From the NCBI GenBank assembly GCA_035041965.1, contig JAPYMA010002796.1:1-64000 (forward strand): a stretch of DNA of 64,000 nt, given 5' to 3'. Positions 48,050 through 61,042 of the stretch are shown here, piece after piece; the stretch's first letter is position 1; each line of letters begins with the position of its first letter. The translations under genes and the position numbers were made by a program. The stretch comes from Anisakis pegreffii. Taxonomy: Eukaryota > Nematoda > Chromadorea > Rhabditida > Anisakidae. The notes under the pieces are model-generated. The model was not told the origin of the DNA, ran no database searches, and saw only the letters and a program-made list of their open reading frames with translations.

Positions 48050-49140
48050 TACTCATAATGATTCATTGAAATGTACATTTGTGTTGTTTCTAGTTGTTAT
48101 TCAACTCCATTTCTGTACAAATACACTCAGTCGGCTGTAAAATTCGTTCGGCAATTATGATATCGATGATAGAATTCGGATGCACTGCTGCCTCGAACAC
48201 AATATGAAATCTGAACTCTTCAAGCACATTCCTCAATCGTATCCCACCAAACGTGTACAACCCATAATGTGTTCATTATTCCAGCGCAAATAACACAGAT
48301 TATACCAATTTTAGGGTGGCTGCATAAGTAAACAAATTAACTGCCACCATAACAACAATAGCTGCAGTACAATACCGCGAGTAATAATAATAGATATAAT
48401 AATAATGGAATACTAATATCACTAATAATATTAATAACAACAATAATAATATTGATATCAATAATAATGACTATAATAACATCACAGCAATGGAATTGAC
48501 CGTTGAGAATTAGATAGCAAGGTAAATTGAAAGAAAATTTGTAAAAGTTTTTGGAATAAAACCAGACATTAATGTATACCTAGTGAAATCTCACTCTCAA
48601 TAAGAATTGCGGTTGAAGTTTTTGACCAAAATAGATGTTATGGCTCCGAAAATGTAACCATTTAAAGGATTTCAAGCAGATTTACCATCGTTTGGCCTTA
48701 TATGCAGACAAATTAGTTACAATTCAGTGACACTGTCATATTAAAAGGAATAGTAATGCGTTTCAGCTGATCACCACCGATCTTGTTCAACAAAATCATT
48801 GATTTAATGTGAAGAGGCGAAACCATCCTGAAGGTCATCATCACAGTCAACCACTGCAACAAATCATTCATTCCCTTCACTTTCCAATATACCTAATAAA
48901 TCACCCATGTTAATGGTTCTTGAAATAGAATCTGTCAAGCACTACATTGCTCACTTACTAATGATTATAATAATAGAAGTAATGTTTACTCGCATAAAAA
49001 GTAATAAGTTCAGTACAATGATAAGATTACGGCGAATATACTGACTCTGTCTGAACTTTTGAGCTCATTTTGCAAAATCGTTGCTATTTTGCAAACTAGA
49101 TCCTTTATGAAATTCTCAAAAGATTTGCGATGAATTTCAG
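48050..49140. other. No gene seen; AAT tract
   Basis: AT-rich, with an AAT/ATA tract at about 48,355-48,485. Could contain the 5' part of whatever gene owns the possible exon at 49,141. Confidence 0.4.
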
Positions 49141-49263
49141 CGTGTAGCTTGTCTGGGAACTCGCTGTTGCTTTTCGTTATTATACGAGTTCATCGCTGTA
49201 TGGCAATTTTTATCAACCTTCGGTATCAAGATCAGTTCATCACAGTCAATGATTACAAACGCA
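49141..49263 (+). other. Possible orphan exon(s), unidentified
   Basis: A 123-nt segment bounded by GAATTTCAG and GTGAGT is open in two frames. One of them contains LSGNSLLLFVIIRVHR, a membrane-like stretch. A second segment near 49,350-49,421 reads DDPTERFVKERFERNYRR and ends at TAA. The phases do not join by the best splice sites; an internal donor at GTATCA would connect them. No family recognised, and chance is possible. Confidence 0.22.
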
Positions 49264-50159
49264 GTGAGTATGTTTCATGATGGGTGTGTTTGAATTTCAA
49301 GCAAACTTCTATTTCATTACCGTATTTCTAACCAATCCAGCTATAAACAAGCGATGATCCGACTGAACGTTTTGTGAAAGAGCGATTCGAAAGAAACTAC
49401 CGCCGCCCTCCATCTCGTTAAGCTTCTTCTCAATAAACAACTCAAATATAAACATATTATCGCGGCCTTTGAACACTAAACAACCGATGATCCACTAAAG
49501 CTATTCGCTGCTTAGTTATGAGCATATGGATATAGATATATAAGTGCATATTACCAATAACATCAATGAATATGCTGTAAAATCAAAATGAAATTTTTTA
49601 AGTAATGAAATTCCAATTTGTGAATTCAGTAAAACATTCAGTAAAAGTATTCATCATATCGTCTGACTATGCAATGCAGATGAGTCAATCAACAGCTGAA
49701 TTGATTCATCTTCTAGTCAGTTCCTATAGAGCAGAGACATGCATTTCTTTCGAATTCATGAATTATGATGAAACGTGAGAATTCATCAGAAAGAAATTCA
49801 GCCTCTTCAAACGCATGTAGTTATGGTGAGAATTTGAGAAATTCACATTGGATGGGGCCAGATTTTATTGCGACTTTTATAGCAACATTATGATGGTGTT
49901 GTTGCCTTGTTGGAGCTCTTCTGAAAATATCGCACGAAATCATGACGGCCGATTTGGCTGTGATGCTTATGCTTATAAGTTTGTATGATGTGGGTGATAG
50001 CTGATTATTTCGATCATAAATCAGACTCAGTGTTTGCATTTTGGTATCAATTTCCCTTTGAGATAAACTCCTATGGAATGACTTTTTTTTCATATTTTGA
50101 ATAAAATAATGAATGCGTAAATTAGCACTTTTATAAGTCAATGAAGTTTTCAGAACATT

Positions 50160-50280
50160 TATACTTGCAAATGAATTCAAATAAAGAATGCTTCACTATG
50201 GCCATTAGTGCCATCAGAATGTCTTCGAAGTGATACCAAAATGAACACAATGCAAGTTGTTTATTGCAGAATATTCGATT
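50160..50280. repeat. 3' flank module of paralogue E shared with C
   Basis: Nearly identical to 34,320-34,440. It places E's downstream flank closer to C than to D, although E's intron 2 is closest to D. Confidence 0.75.
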
Positions 50281-50342
50281 CGAATGAATAAAAACTATCG
50301 AAACAACTAAAGAAACCAAAAGTGATCAACATTCACTGAATT

Positions 50343-51579
50343 TCATGGGTAGTAACAAGCCGCATTTGAATCGTGCGTCGGACCTTGGAAATTAACGACC
50401 GCACCGCACCAGTAACCACCTCCACTGGCTTGACTAGCAGTTATTGCTTCACAATTAACACGGTCACATAAACCTCCACACACTTGTATGAATTCCTCAA
50501 AATGTGCATGATGAACTCATATAAAAGAGTGACTGAAGTGATTGCAAAAGTCGATCTGTGAGAAGCGCTTCGTTAAATGTTTAATGAAATGTGGTCGACG
50601 GATTTAATGAGTCAAAGTTTCCATCGCAACATTCGCTATGCGGACCTCGTTGACCAGATCGGTTATTCATTGTTCAACTTCAGTCTCTCATTACATACTC
50701 AAAATACGAAGGGAACTGATTTTGGATGAAGGAACACTTTGATATATTTAACGAACATTCTAAGGTGCGATTCTTCTGATTGAACACATGTTCTATTTTC
50801 AAGCAAATTGGTACACTGCGGTATAGCAATTTCGAGGTAGTCCGAAGTAGTGCAGTAAATAGGTCGTTTTGAGGTATTGTAGTTAATAAAGCAAAAACAT
50901 TTTACAATTCAGTGCATGGGGAGCACTAGCTCGGGAAAATGCGTTAGTCTGATGCAGTGATATGAAATGATCAACAAGAAAAACAACTTAAATGATAGTT
51001 ACCGATTCAGAAAAAACGAGACGTCTTGATGTAACAGTGCCAAGACATCGTTCATATTTGTGCCGATAGAGATATCCACCTCTACCATCATTTACATATT
51101 TACTTACAACAGGAACTAAAGGAAAAATCATTGCAAAATCGCATCAAACCGAACCACATGCTTGTATTTACTGCAATTGAAATCTAAGCGAGATCATGAA
51201 AGATCGTCAATAATTCAAGTCACACGTCAAATATTCTCATGACATTATCATCAGAACATTCAGCATCTATCCGATGCATATAATTGTAGTTTGGCTGTTG
51301 AACTGACTGCTTGTGATCGACGGCCTAACGCCTAATTCGAAACGTCCATATCGCCTTCAAAAATCCAGCTCCCTATCAAAGCAATTACCTTCGCTCTACT
51401 AAAATGCTCAAACGCAATCACTTTCATTTGCCCTACTTCATCATCGGTCCACTGATTAATGTTAATCTTCAATTTCTCTTTAATTCAACTAGCAGTGCGT
51501 ACAGTAAACATGACTTACTCTTTTCACATGCCCAGCTGATGTTAATTATGAAGGCGAACAACAGAAGAATTTTGAGCAT
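50343..51579 (-). CDS. Secreted PAN/apple-like cysteine-rich protein, paralogue E
   Basis: Exons (minus): 51579-51519, 51115-51003, 50495-50343; 108 residues. Signal peptide MLKILLLFAFIINISWAC. Exon 2 is eight codons longer than in D and contains YERCLG. Exon 3 has IQVCGGLCDRVNCEAI, YWCGAVV and AACYYP. Phases 1 and 0 and the TTTTGAG acceptor are preserved. It stands ~6.6 kb upstream of D on the minus strand, with the forkhead and Ly6 genes between them, so the cluster is interrupted. The relic frame in intron 1 seen in A and B is broken by stops here. Confidence 0.75.
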
Positions 51580-52312
51580 TTTTGTGCTTAACATAAAACC
51601 ATCGCTGGTTGATTGGCTGCGCTGAAAACATTTCATTCATTGGACAGAATTATTCGTAATTTTCAGTTATCAAAATATAGGATATTGTCAGCATGATAGG
51701 ATATTTTTGATAGAGTCATCAATAACTAGAGGAATGTACAAAAAGGGAATGTCAGTGTGATTTGAGTGACACACAAGAGGGAGTACTCAATCACTTATTG
51801 ACAGCAATGGTCACGATCGTTCTGATCTGTTGATTCGTGGGGTGCGAACGAAAGTTCCCGGGTTACTTTTTAAATTTAACGTTTCTTTGGAACAAGTTTA
51901 ATGGATCTTTTTTGTGGCTTTTCGTAGAACAGCATAAAGATTTTGAATGAAGACGTTCAAGACGGTACATCTCCTTATGGAGGAGTGCAGACGAGGCAAA
52001 GGATGCCAGTGTCGAATTCTTTCGATTGCTTATATAATCTAGTTGAGCATCAGCATTCACATCGATGTTGACATCTTCAGAATTCTCAAGATTAAAATCA
52101 GAAGAATATTTGATATTCAATAAGCTATCTATAATTCAAGCGTTCAATTATTCATAACTGCTAAATTTGAAATGTTGACTCCAATAACATTTTAAGCGGC
52201 ATAGATTATTCCAGGCGTGAAACGATCGTGAAACTATTTTATTGCTTGAGAAATGCGAAATAACCTCATCATCAAAAGATGCACTTTTTGCTTATTTATT
52301 TTCTTTGTACAC

Positions 52313-52453
52313 CTCAGGTCATATTCAACCGTACAGCCATCAAATACGATAATCATGTCGGTGAACTCAGAGCCTACTAATGACCCATGAGCATTCACAA
52401 GAACTGCTAATCCTGATCCATCAACGCTTGTAATGCGGCTCCATTGCCGTAAT
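52313..52453 (-). other. Possible orphan minus-strand exon, unidentified
   Basis: A 141-nt segment with CTGTAG before it and GTGTAC after it, open in one frame with entry and exit phase 2. It reads SRITSVDGSGLAVLVNAHG and then SEFTDMIIVFDGCTVEYDL. The composition and balanced codons look like real protein, but no partner exon or domain was identified. Confidence 0.3.
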
Positions 52454-53272
52454 CTACAGCATCTAACTCATATTACCTTACTGTTGCTCGTACTTCAAAC
52501 CAGTGTTCTCTAGAATCCAATGCTTTTTCTAAGGGATAACGTTTGCAAATCAACTGATTATACTAGCATCCCAATCATGATCTCTTATCACTAATTCAAA
52601 AACTTTCTCAAACTAATCAACTACCATTTTGTCGAATGTCCAAAGGTCTGGATAATGAGCGAAATGGATGACTGCATTGACTTGGTTGAATCGCTTTCAC
52701 ATCCTTTATCACCACCCATCAAGAAACCATCCATCGAGTTACAGTATCAGTGATATTGTAACTACGGTAATACTGTGATTTGTTTGCTGATGGTCAAAGA
52801 CGCAGGTGGTGTGGCAACTCGACCAAGCATGATTCCATATGACGAATTTGCTCGTCCACTGAATAATTGGTATTGCGATAATGTAGAATTAGTAAAGCAA
52901 CGAGGAACCACATTAATTTGTTATATATTGTTTATTTGTCTTGCATATTGGTGTTTTATATTGTACTGGTGTTGTATACAACATTATATATATTGGTGTT
53001 ATATATTATCTGTTTTGTATTTAGAATCAATGAAATGTGTTCATTGTTTGAATTATTTCACCAACAAGCATCAAGAGTTGTCTAGTGTTTTGAATTGTTT
53101 GACGATATGTTCGTGTCTGCGAGTTTCGATATTCATTATTTGTGCTTATTTGTTTCCTTGATGTCCAATATTTTCATCGGCATTTATTTAGTAACAATTT
53201 ATTTAGTTCTGATGCGATCACAACTTTGGTTGTTTATTGTGGTTAATGTTATTTTAAGGAATCGCATCTGAG
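52454..53272. other. No gene assigned
   Basis: A 128-codon plus frame at 52,775-53,161 has a Tyr/Ile/Cys-rich second half typical of translated AT-rich DNA and no domain. Probably not coding. Confidence 0.4.
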
Positions 53273-54641
53273 ATGCTTGATCGACTGAAACGGACACTTG
53301 GTTTAGGTGATAGTGATGTGCCATCTGAACCCACCTTACCAACAACCCAGCCGCAAAATGGAAGTAATAGTGACCAACTGGCAGATGATGATGTGGGTTT
53401 TGTTTGAAAAGTTTATGTTACCATTTTTAGAATTACATTTATTCTCATTTTTCTGTATCGCTTTTCATTACTATCTCGTTTTGAGGTTATTTATTCATGT
53501 TTGAACGTTTATTCATGTTTTAAGATGGTTTACTCATGTTTTAAGGTAGTTTATTCATTTTTGAAGTGAGTTTAAATGTCGATGGTTTTAGTTCACTGTA
53601 ATCTCATCGTTATCATGGGACTTACGAGTTCAATGTTTTATTGGTATGTTCTTCTTGTCGATATTATGCTCGGTATTGGGGAGTGCATTGTTATTCACAA
53701 GACGAGTGACTGGATTTTGTGTGATGGTATCGTTGGGTGGGGTTCTGTCGTTACTCGGGTAACTTTACTACGTTCATTTAGCGTACTTGAAGATGCAAGA
53801 AATTGCTATTGTATTGATTCTAAAAGCTGGAAACACGGATTTTGATTAATGCGCAAATTATATCACTGCCAAACCCTTTCAAGTTATCATATTTCTTAGA
53901 AAAAGTTACGTACACATCTTTTAGAGTATATGCAAGTCAACGATCACTCCATAGAGTCTTTAAACAGGCCAATTCTGTGCTCTGAGGGTATTTCAATGAT
54001 AGAAACTTCAAAAAGTTGTGAAACGTTTTCAATCGTATGATGCCATTATGAACTTTGGTATTTTAACGAAAATCTTCACTAACGTTTCAAAAATCAATTG
54101 TTTAGTAGATAAAAGTCCATCGTTTCACTGCATATTTTTTAGAAAATGTAGTTTTCTGTTAAAATTTTCAATTATAGAACTTGTTTTCTGATGGGTCCTC
54201 TCAAACAGCTGCAAAAGATGTTCGAACGAGGTCGTTTCATTGCAAGTTTTCTGTATTTGGGTACAATTGCTATGACACTAGTTGCTGGATTGGTGCTAGC
54301 GAATGCTCCGTTGGCACTTTTGTTTGTGGTACTTCAATACGTTGCGATGGCATGGTACTCCATATCATACATACCGTTCGCGAGGTTACTATTGAACAAT
54401 TCCTCTGTCAAATTTTCACCTGTTAACAATGTCGCTGGTTTCGTTGAGGAACTTTGGCTAGGGATTATTTCAAATGAATTGAATTCAAAAGGTTTCCCAG
54501 CTGTGGAATGACATTAGTTCTCCAATAGTTTCGAATGAACAATCGAAAATTTCTGATTAGCTTCGAGTTTTTGGTTATTATGAATGAGAATCTTCGTTTT
54601 TCAGGGATTTCATTGCAAATTTATGCTGTAAATGTTTTTGA
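53273..54641 (+). CDS. SFT2-family vesicle transport membrane protein
   Basis: SFT2 proteins are four-pass Golgi membrane proteins that help fusion of endosome-derived vesicles. Exons: 53273-53392, 53592-53758, 54178-54384, 54605-54641; phases 0, 2, 2; 176 residues. A polar N-terminus starts MLDRLKRTLGLGD. The SLSWDLRVQCFIGM segment opens TM1. TM2 ends in the family signature TCFLMGPLKQLQKMFE, formed exactly at the exon 2/3 junction. TM3 and TM4 follow and close with AMAWYSISYIPFAR | DFIANLCCKCF, the classic SFT2 C-terminus, split by the last intron. Length and order match the family well. Reading past the donor at 54,384 would give a false extension to 54,511. Confidence 0.92.
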
Positions 54642-56583
54642 AAAACTGTGATTCTATGATTGGATATCGATGATGTTCAATGTGTTTGTTATATCGTACA
54701 TTCACCTACCTTTATTCCGTCACTCATTTATCAACAAATGCTGAACGAGTGTTTTTTCGACAAAATCCGAAAATATTTCGGATTCATAATTCGTGTAAGT
54801 GGATAAATATCGAACGTCCAATCGACCAAGGAAACTGTGTTATTGTGGCATAAATTAATTGATGTTATCACATTAGCATGCAGCTATGAATGGCACCGTC
54901 CATTTGAATAGTAAATGTAAGTTTAATGATTGTTTTTTTATTCATCTTACCAGAAATGTTCCATATCTTTTGATTGTAAGTTTGCTTGCCATTTCTGACT
55001 TAAATGCGAATTTTCATTTAAAGCATGCGAACTTTTTTCAATATTCACTTCAAGCAAATGCTAAACGAGTGTTTATCGTTATTGATAACATTGTTCTGTT
55101 CTTCCAATTGCATCACTCATAATCTCGTGAAATTCCTATATTGAGAGTGTTTTTGCGTTATTGTTTGGATGATGTACGCTGTCCGAATGGGCGACTTCTC
55201 GCAGATCGACCGCTTTTCATCTGTTCATTTTGTTAGAATTCATTTTAAGTCGCTGTTTAATTTTGATTATCGTTATTGTTGTTGTTGCCAGTATTAACTC
55301 TGAGTATGATTTGATGATAGATATCGAACAGTTTGTTATTGATACGGGCAGTTATATTCGCATGATATGAACAAATTCATTGATCGTTGTGATAATGTTG
55401 TATTAACGAGATAGTCATTGTGATTCATTCTGTTCTATATGCAAGACTTTTGCACTTTGCGATTAAAATGGTGGATGTGCATGTTAACCGAACGAATTTC
55501 ACTGAAACTTCCTTTGCTATGGCAGCAGCATTTTGATGAGGAAATTGCTCATTCACGAACGTTGTTGAGAAGTAAACGTTAAATTAAAGTAGTAAGGAGT
55601 AAAAACCACAGAGTTTTATTTGATTCGTTTCGTTGAGTAGTAATATAAAGCAATTATTGTATGGCGAAATGGAGCACTCTGATATGTGATATTTTAACTT
55701 TTGCGATATTTGTGACGATGCGATATTTTAGAGTAATGCGACTGGATCGTTTTTTGAGCAATACATACGTTGCATTACGGTATTGATCACTTTAATATAT
55801 TTTTTTGTGGATATAAGGAAATTGGAGAATTCGAGCAGTCTGTGCAATCAGTGTTCATCTGTGTCAATTTCTACATAAGCACCTTGAATAGGAAGGGAGG
55901 AGGGGGGGGACAGGGGACAGGTAGAAAATATTCTATAAACCATAAAGGTAACCTATCGGGGAGTGTATTGTGTGTGTTTTGTGACTGCTCGTCGCCAACG
56001 ATTCGATGGATTCAATCGGATCGGTAAAGTTTAAACGAGGATGCTGTGGAAGTTGTGAAATGTTATTGGGAATTTAGAAAGTTGAACATTGTTCGTATCT
56101 GATTGCATATGTGATCCTTGAAAGTGTCGCAGTTCCACAGTTTAATTCGCATATTGCTGAGTAACGTGTATCGTGAACTCATAACCGTGTAATGCATAAT
56201 AAGTACCGTATATCGTGAATTTTTTGTTTTGTTTGAACGATGGTGCGTTTTCCATTTGAATTGTTAACTTTTGATTACTTAATATCGTTTTCTCGTAATG
56301 TATATTTTGGGATTTATAATGTGGGATTGAGTATTTGAATTATATTTTGAGTAAGTGTGCGCGTTTTCGAGATTCGATGCTTTTCAATTGTTTATTTATT
56401 TGGTTTCTTAATATACTCGTGTTTATCGCTAACATATTGTAGGTATGTATTGGTTTGCGATTACAGATATAAGGACCACAATTTTTCGTGTTTCTTTTCG
56501 TTACACACCAAAGCAATTATGACGGAATGAGATAGATTTGAGACGTGGAAATGCCATGGATTAATCCAGATCCTTTGAACTGA
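54642..56583. other. No gene seen
   Basis: AT-rich intergenic DNA with a G-run near 55,895-55,910. No assignable frame. Confidence 0.45.
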
Positions 56584-56823
56584 AGTGAATTCATCAAAAG
56601 ATTTGATGGAACAGTGATAATTAATCGGACAGTTGGAGAATTCATTGTGAAATGTGCTCTTGCGAATGCCAATTGGGAAGAGTTTGAATTGAATGCGAAG
56701 AAATTTGAGGACGTCGCAGTTGAGAAGAGAATTCTGGATGTTCTAAACATACTTTGGAATCGTCTGAGGACAGTGAAAGCCGGGATGATTCCTTTGAAAA
56801 GGAAATCTACTTTTCGGCAGTAA
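56584..56823 (+). CDS. Hypothetical 3' exon, unidentified
   Basis: Open from after TGA at 56,581 to TAA at 56,821, with no ATG near its start, so it would be a terminal exon; AAAAG at 56,596-56,600 is a weak acceptor. The protein is hydrophilic, charged and probably helical: VKCALANANWEEFELNAKKF, then VEKRILDVLNILWNRLRTV and a basic tail. Codon use is balanced, unlike artefactual frames here. No upstream exon and no family recognised. Confidence 0.35.
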   Translation, partial: SEFIKRFDGTVIINRTVGEFIVKCALANANWEEFELNAKKFEDVAVEKRILDVLNILWNRLRTVKAGMIPLKRKSTFRQ

Positions 56824-59800
56824 TTTTTTTGCCAGTTCAAAGGAACATTGAATGGAATTTATGAGTTATTTCATACAATCGGTGAGTTATCAATTTCAAG
56901 AAGTAACTTATTCAATTAAAAAAGTATAAGAACAAACTGCAAGTGTAATCGACTGAATTACAAGTGAAATTTGATAAGGTGTCAAATTGTTCTTATGAAA
57001 TTGTGTGATATCAATGATTTATCAGTTGCATGATCACACTGTGCATGCATGAAACCAGCAATCACCTGAGCATATTGTCAATATGTGATCATTGATGCAT
57101 ATCGCATGTTCTAATCAAAAATGTACACTCTCGACTGCTAATCTAATCATCTCCTAATTAGATCAATTAGTCAGATAGAGGAATTTTTGAGATGTTTCAA
57201 AAAACTACGAACAGACATCATCAGAGCGCATCTCCACTGATTTCACACTAATGATAATGTTCACTACTATTGATGACCGGTTAATGCTATCCTGTAATAC
57301 GCATGAACTGGACACTTACTGTGATTTGACTCATGTAATCATAGTAACCTGGATGATCAGAATGAACAGTATTGAGAGTTTCTTGCAGTTTAAGTGACGA
57401 CTGTTGGTCTCTCAACTATAAGAGTCGATGAGATTAGCAGCCATCGTTGTTATAATCACTTTTTTACGGTGACTTTCATCAATGTTTCTAGTTCTTTTTG
57501 TTTTGGTTTGGCTATTATAATAATATTATTATTAAGTCATCATAAACATAATATATCCTATTCTAATAATAATATTATTAAGTCATCATAAACATTTACT
57601 CTTATCATTCTTCTTGTCATCATATTGATAATAATGATTGATAATGTATCATTATCATACGCAAATACACAGGAATTACAGTTATTAAACTGTGATCTCA
57701 TGAAAGCATGACCCGGTCATCTGTAGACACCACATATGCATGATGATGCATGCGTCTTGGAACAGGCATTCATGAATGATCAAATAAACACTCAGCGAGA
57801 CAATCTACGCAACTGGTCGAATTGTGTGTGAATAACAATGAAAATAAGTGTGAAACGAGTTTGAAGTCATCATTTGTTTGTTTTTTAATTGGCGTTGAAA
57901 TATGTCTGAGATAATATTCGGTGATTACGATGTGTTGAGAATTACTCATCGAATCGTACTGCAATTATCACTTCACACACCCTCAGGCCAAAATTATTGT
58001 TGTGTTCCACGAATGGAACGGTAATCGAATAGTGAAACACAACAAGTATGTGTATGTAAATAACACATGAATTTGTCTGAAATACGGAGATCACCTCATT
58101 TACTCGCTATTTTTTTTAGTTATCTATTAGAGTTGATTATTTATGCTCAAATTGATTCATTCCCACAAGTGAAAGTCATTTGAACAAAGGTGATGCGATG
58201 CTTATTGCCTAATTAAGTGTTCAATTCGGTTGTTGACTTCAATTTTTTTGTGAAAATTGGGAGTCAGATCATCGCAACCAGTCAGTTGTTCGTTCGGTTT
58301 TGTTAAAATTCATTCTGTTTTGCTGTATTCATCATCAGTTTCTCAACTGCTTGCTGTTTTTGTATTTGAGACGTTTCAGACATTATGACCTGATAATTGT
58401 TACTTGTTTCGTCGTATAGTGAGAGCGAATAATTTGGTTGAATTGTTGAATTTGCTCAATGTCAGGATGAAGAATTAAGAATAAATCTGGTTCTAACAGG
58501 ATGATTTCAAATGGAATTTGATACTGTCAGAGTGGCTTTTAGTGAGGATAAGGATTGATTAATGAGGGTCGTTCTTCTTGCTAAGATGAGGAAGTTATTT
58601 GGGTGAGTTTATCGCCATTTTTATTTGGTGATTTCATTTTGTGCAGTTGAAAAGTTCGAAATTGAATTCATATTGCAATGATTATAATCAGCAGTTGATC
58701 AGTTGACATATGAGTACTGCAAACCATAATGTCAAGGAAATATTCTAGCGAGTTTTCAGCTTATCACTGCATTCGCAGTTGCTTTATCTCTATTCAAATT
58801 TCTGGGCAGTTGAGTAGCTGCAGAACTGCAGAATTATGCTCCAGATTGAGTGAACATAAAATTGAAACTTAAACACTTAACATTGATTCGAATAAAAATG
58901 ATCAATGATTAATTGGAGCATAACATTCATTTGGCGTTCATCTGCTAAAACCATTCATAATGTTTAACGAATTGTCAGATGAAATTTACACTCACAATCA
59001 GTTTAAACAAAGTATTCGGTGGCTGTTGATAATGAATTACCAAAGAGCAATGCTTTTTGAAAGTGTGAAAGTCTGTTGTTAAGTGTTACAAAGACATTCT
59101 GAATTATATTGGGTTTATAACCCAGTAGATGGGCTATGAGCGAGTGAAATGTTGTGATTGTGCGATGAGAATGTTTGGAACAGAATTCGAGAGCTTTATC
59201 GGATATTTTTAGGAGTTTATATTCAAGAAAGCGGAAATTTATCGAAAAATCAACCTTCATTATTTCTATTTTATGGCCATTTATTTATATTTTCCGAGGA
59301 AGATTTTAAGGGGAATCCTGGCAGCAAACTTTCAGCCTTATTTTGTGAAATCTAAAATATGCTGCTGAGAAAATTGCGTTGTCTTCATTGAATCTCACAT
59401 TGGTTTATCGCCAAAATATCATCTAGGAATATTCATTTTAGCACAATAGATTCCCGATCATCTTTATCATGTTGCTGGCTTGTAATAGCTTTTCATCGAC
59501 CGCAATAATGCTGGATTCGAACTAACCTATAGTAGTCAGTTCTGCTGTATTTATCCATCTTGTGAATTCCATCTTGAAATTGTTTTGAAGTTGGATCTTT
59601 GAGCTTCAGATGATGGCATTTCACGAGAACTCGGTGATACAATTGTTCCTACAGTGGTATAGCGTGCGATTAGCGTGAGCAATTCTATTGTTCCTACATT
59701 GAGAAATGCCGTCTAACTTAATTGTCTAAATTAATGTCTAAATTGGCTGTTGACTTTATATTTGGTTGTTGAAAAGATTTGTTGAAATTTGAAATCGAAA

Positions 59801-61042
59801 TTATACATCCGTAAACACTGAGCGAACAAAACTGACAGACTCCTTCAGTGATCCGGCTTCACCTACTGCAATTGTTCGATTTCATCTTCTTTTGTAATTG
59901 AGATTGACATCTTCGACGGTGCATTTCGATCCAATCCGACTGATAATTTCTGCCGAACGAGAGATTTAACGAAAAAAAAACGAATGAGTTTCGTTTAATT
60001 ACGCTTTTAATTCCCTCTCCCTCTTTACATATTCACTCATAATCTGTTATCTGATCGCCAATAAAATAAATTCATCCGCGCTTATCTCACGATAATCTAC
60101 TGTCCCTTTCGCAGTCACATTGATCTTGAACTAGCGATATTTTTGCTGAATACTCAACAACTTAATGTGATGATCTTGTTGTTGTTTAATACCAGTCAAA
60201 TGAATAATTGTTTTCCAGTTTTATGAAATGATTTTTTGATTACTCTTCGAAATCGGCATTCATTCGCCAGGTGAACACAAGGCAATTATCGTCTTTACCA
60301 GAATATCTGTTTGATTTTCATTCGTGACGATAACTTCAACGCGACACTTATCGTGACAATCTCAGTTGAGCATTCATTTATCGTTCATGATGTTCGATAG
60401 TATTCGTGAACTTGTTCCGTTTAACAAAATTATTTCTCACAATTCGATTTCAACTAACCTCAACTAATAAGCAAACGTCTTGTGAGTGGATAAATGTATT
60501 GTGCTATTTAGATCGGAGTCATTTGAACTAATGATCATTAACGTATTGTTTCTCGTTCAGATTTATGATCGCAATGCCTAGTTGAAATCGTTATCTTATT
60601 CTGGACACTCTGAGAGATTAATTGTTTTGTTGCGTTTTGCATTGACAAAGCAACTTAGAATGTTTCTTTTGAACGCGCCTTGACTCCTTCGAATCCTTTG
60701 TGGATTCAGTTTTATAATATGAGCTTAATCGTTTCATAAACTCGCCGATGTCTACATTACATTTGAAAAAGTTGAAGTTCTGAAGGATTTTTCTCACATC
60801 ATTGATTCATATAAATCGCATGTTTTCACTTTTCACCGTGAACCATGATATTAAGTCGACAACAGATTTCGTTTCAGCTAGATGTTGTTATTCCTTAAGA
60901 AATCCAAGTTAGCAAAATGATCAAATGAACTTAAGGGCAATAAAACTATGAATATTGACTGTGTATTGTCTCCGCATTACAGTTTGTTCAAAGGATGAAA
61001 ATTTTGATCTCCAAGCCAAAAATTGCCCCAATTTCAGAGATC
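56824..61042. other. Long stretch without a recognised gene
   Basis: AT-rich. A ~28-bp motif ending TTATTAAGTCATCATAAACA is repeated at about 57,523-57,550 and 57,566-57,593. No splice-consistent exons were found. Confidence 0.4.
61031..61037 (+). promoter_or_regulatory. Probable spliced-leader acceptor of the S28 peptidase gene
   Basis: ATTTCAG five bases upstream of the ATG at 61,043. It argues for that start over the in-frame ATG at 60,995. Confidence 0.5.

Noticed and set aside
52775..53161. 128-codon frame upstream of SFT2
   Set aside because: Second half is AT-rich translation (Tyr, Ile, Cys runs); no domain and no connection in phase to SFT2 exon 1, which has its own start.
54385..54511. 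Read-through extension of the SFT2 frame
   Set aside because: A splice to 54,605 restores the conserved family C-terminus, so the extension is intron.
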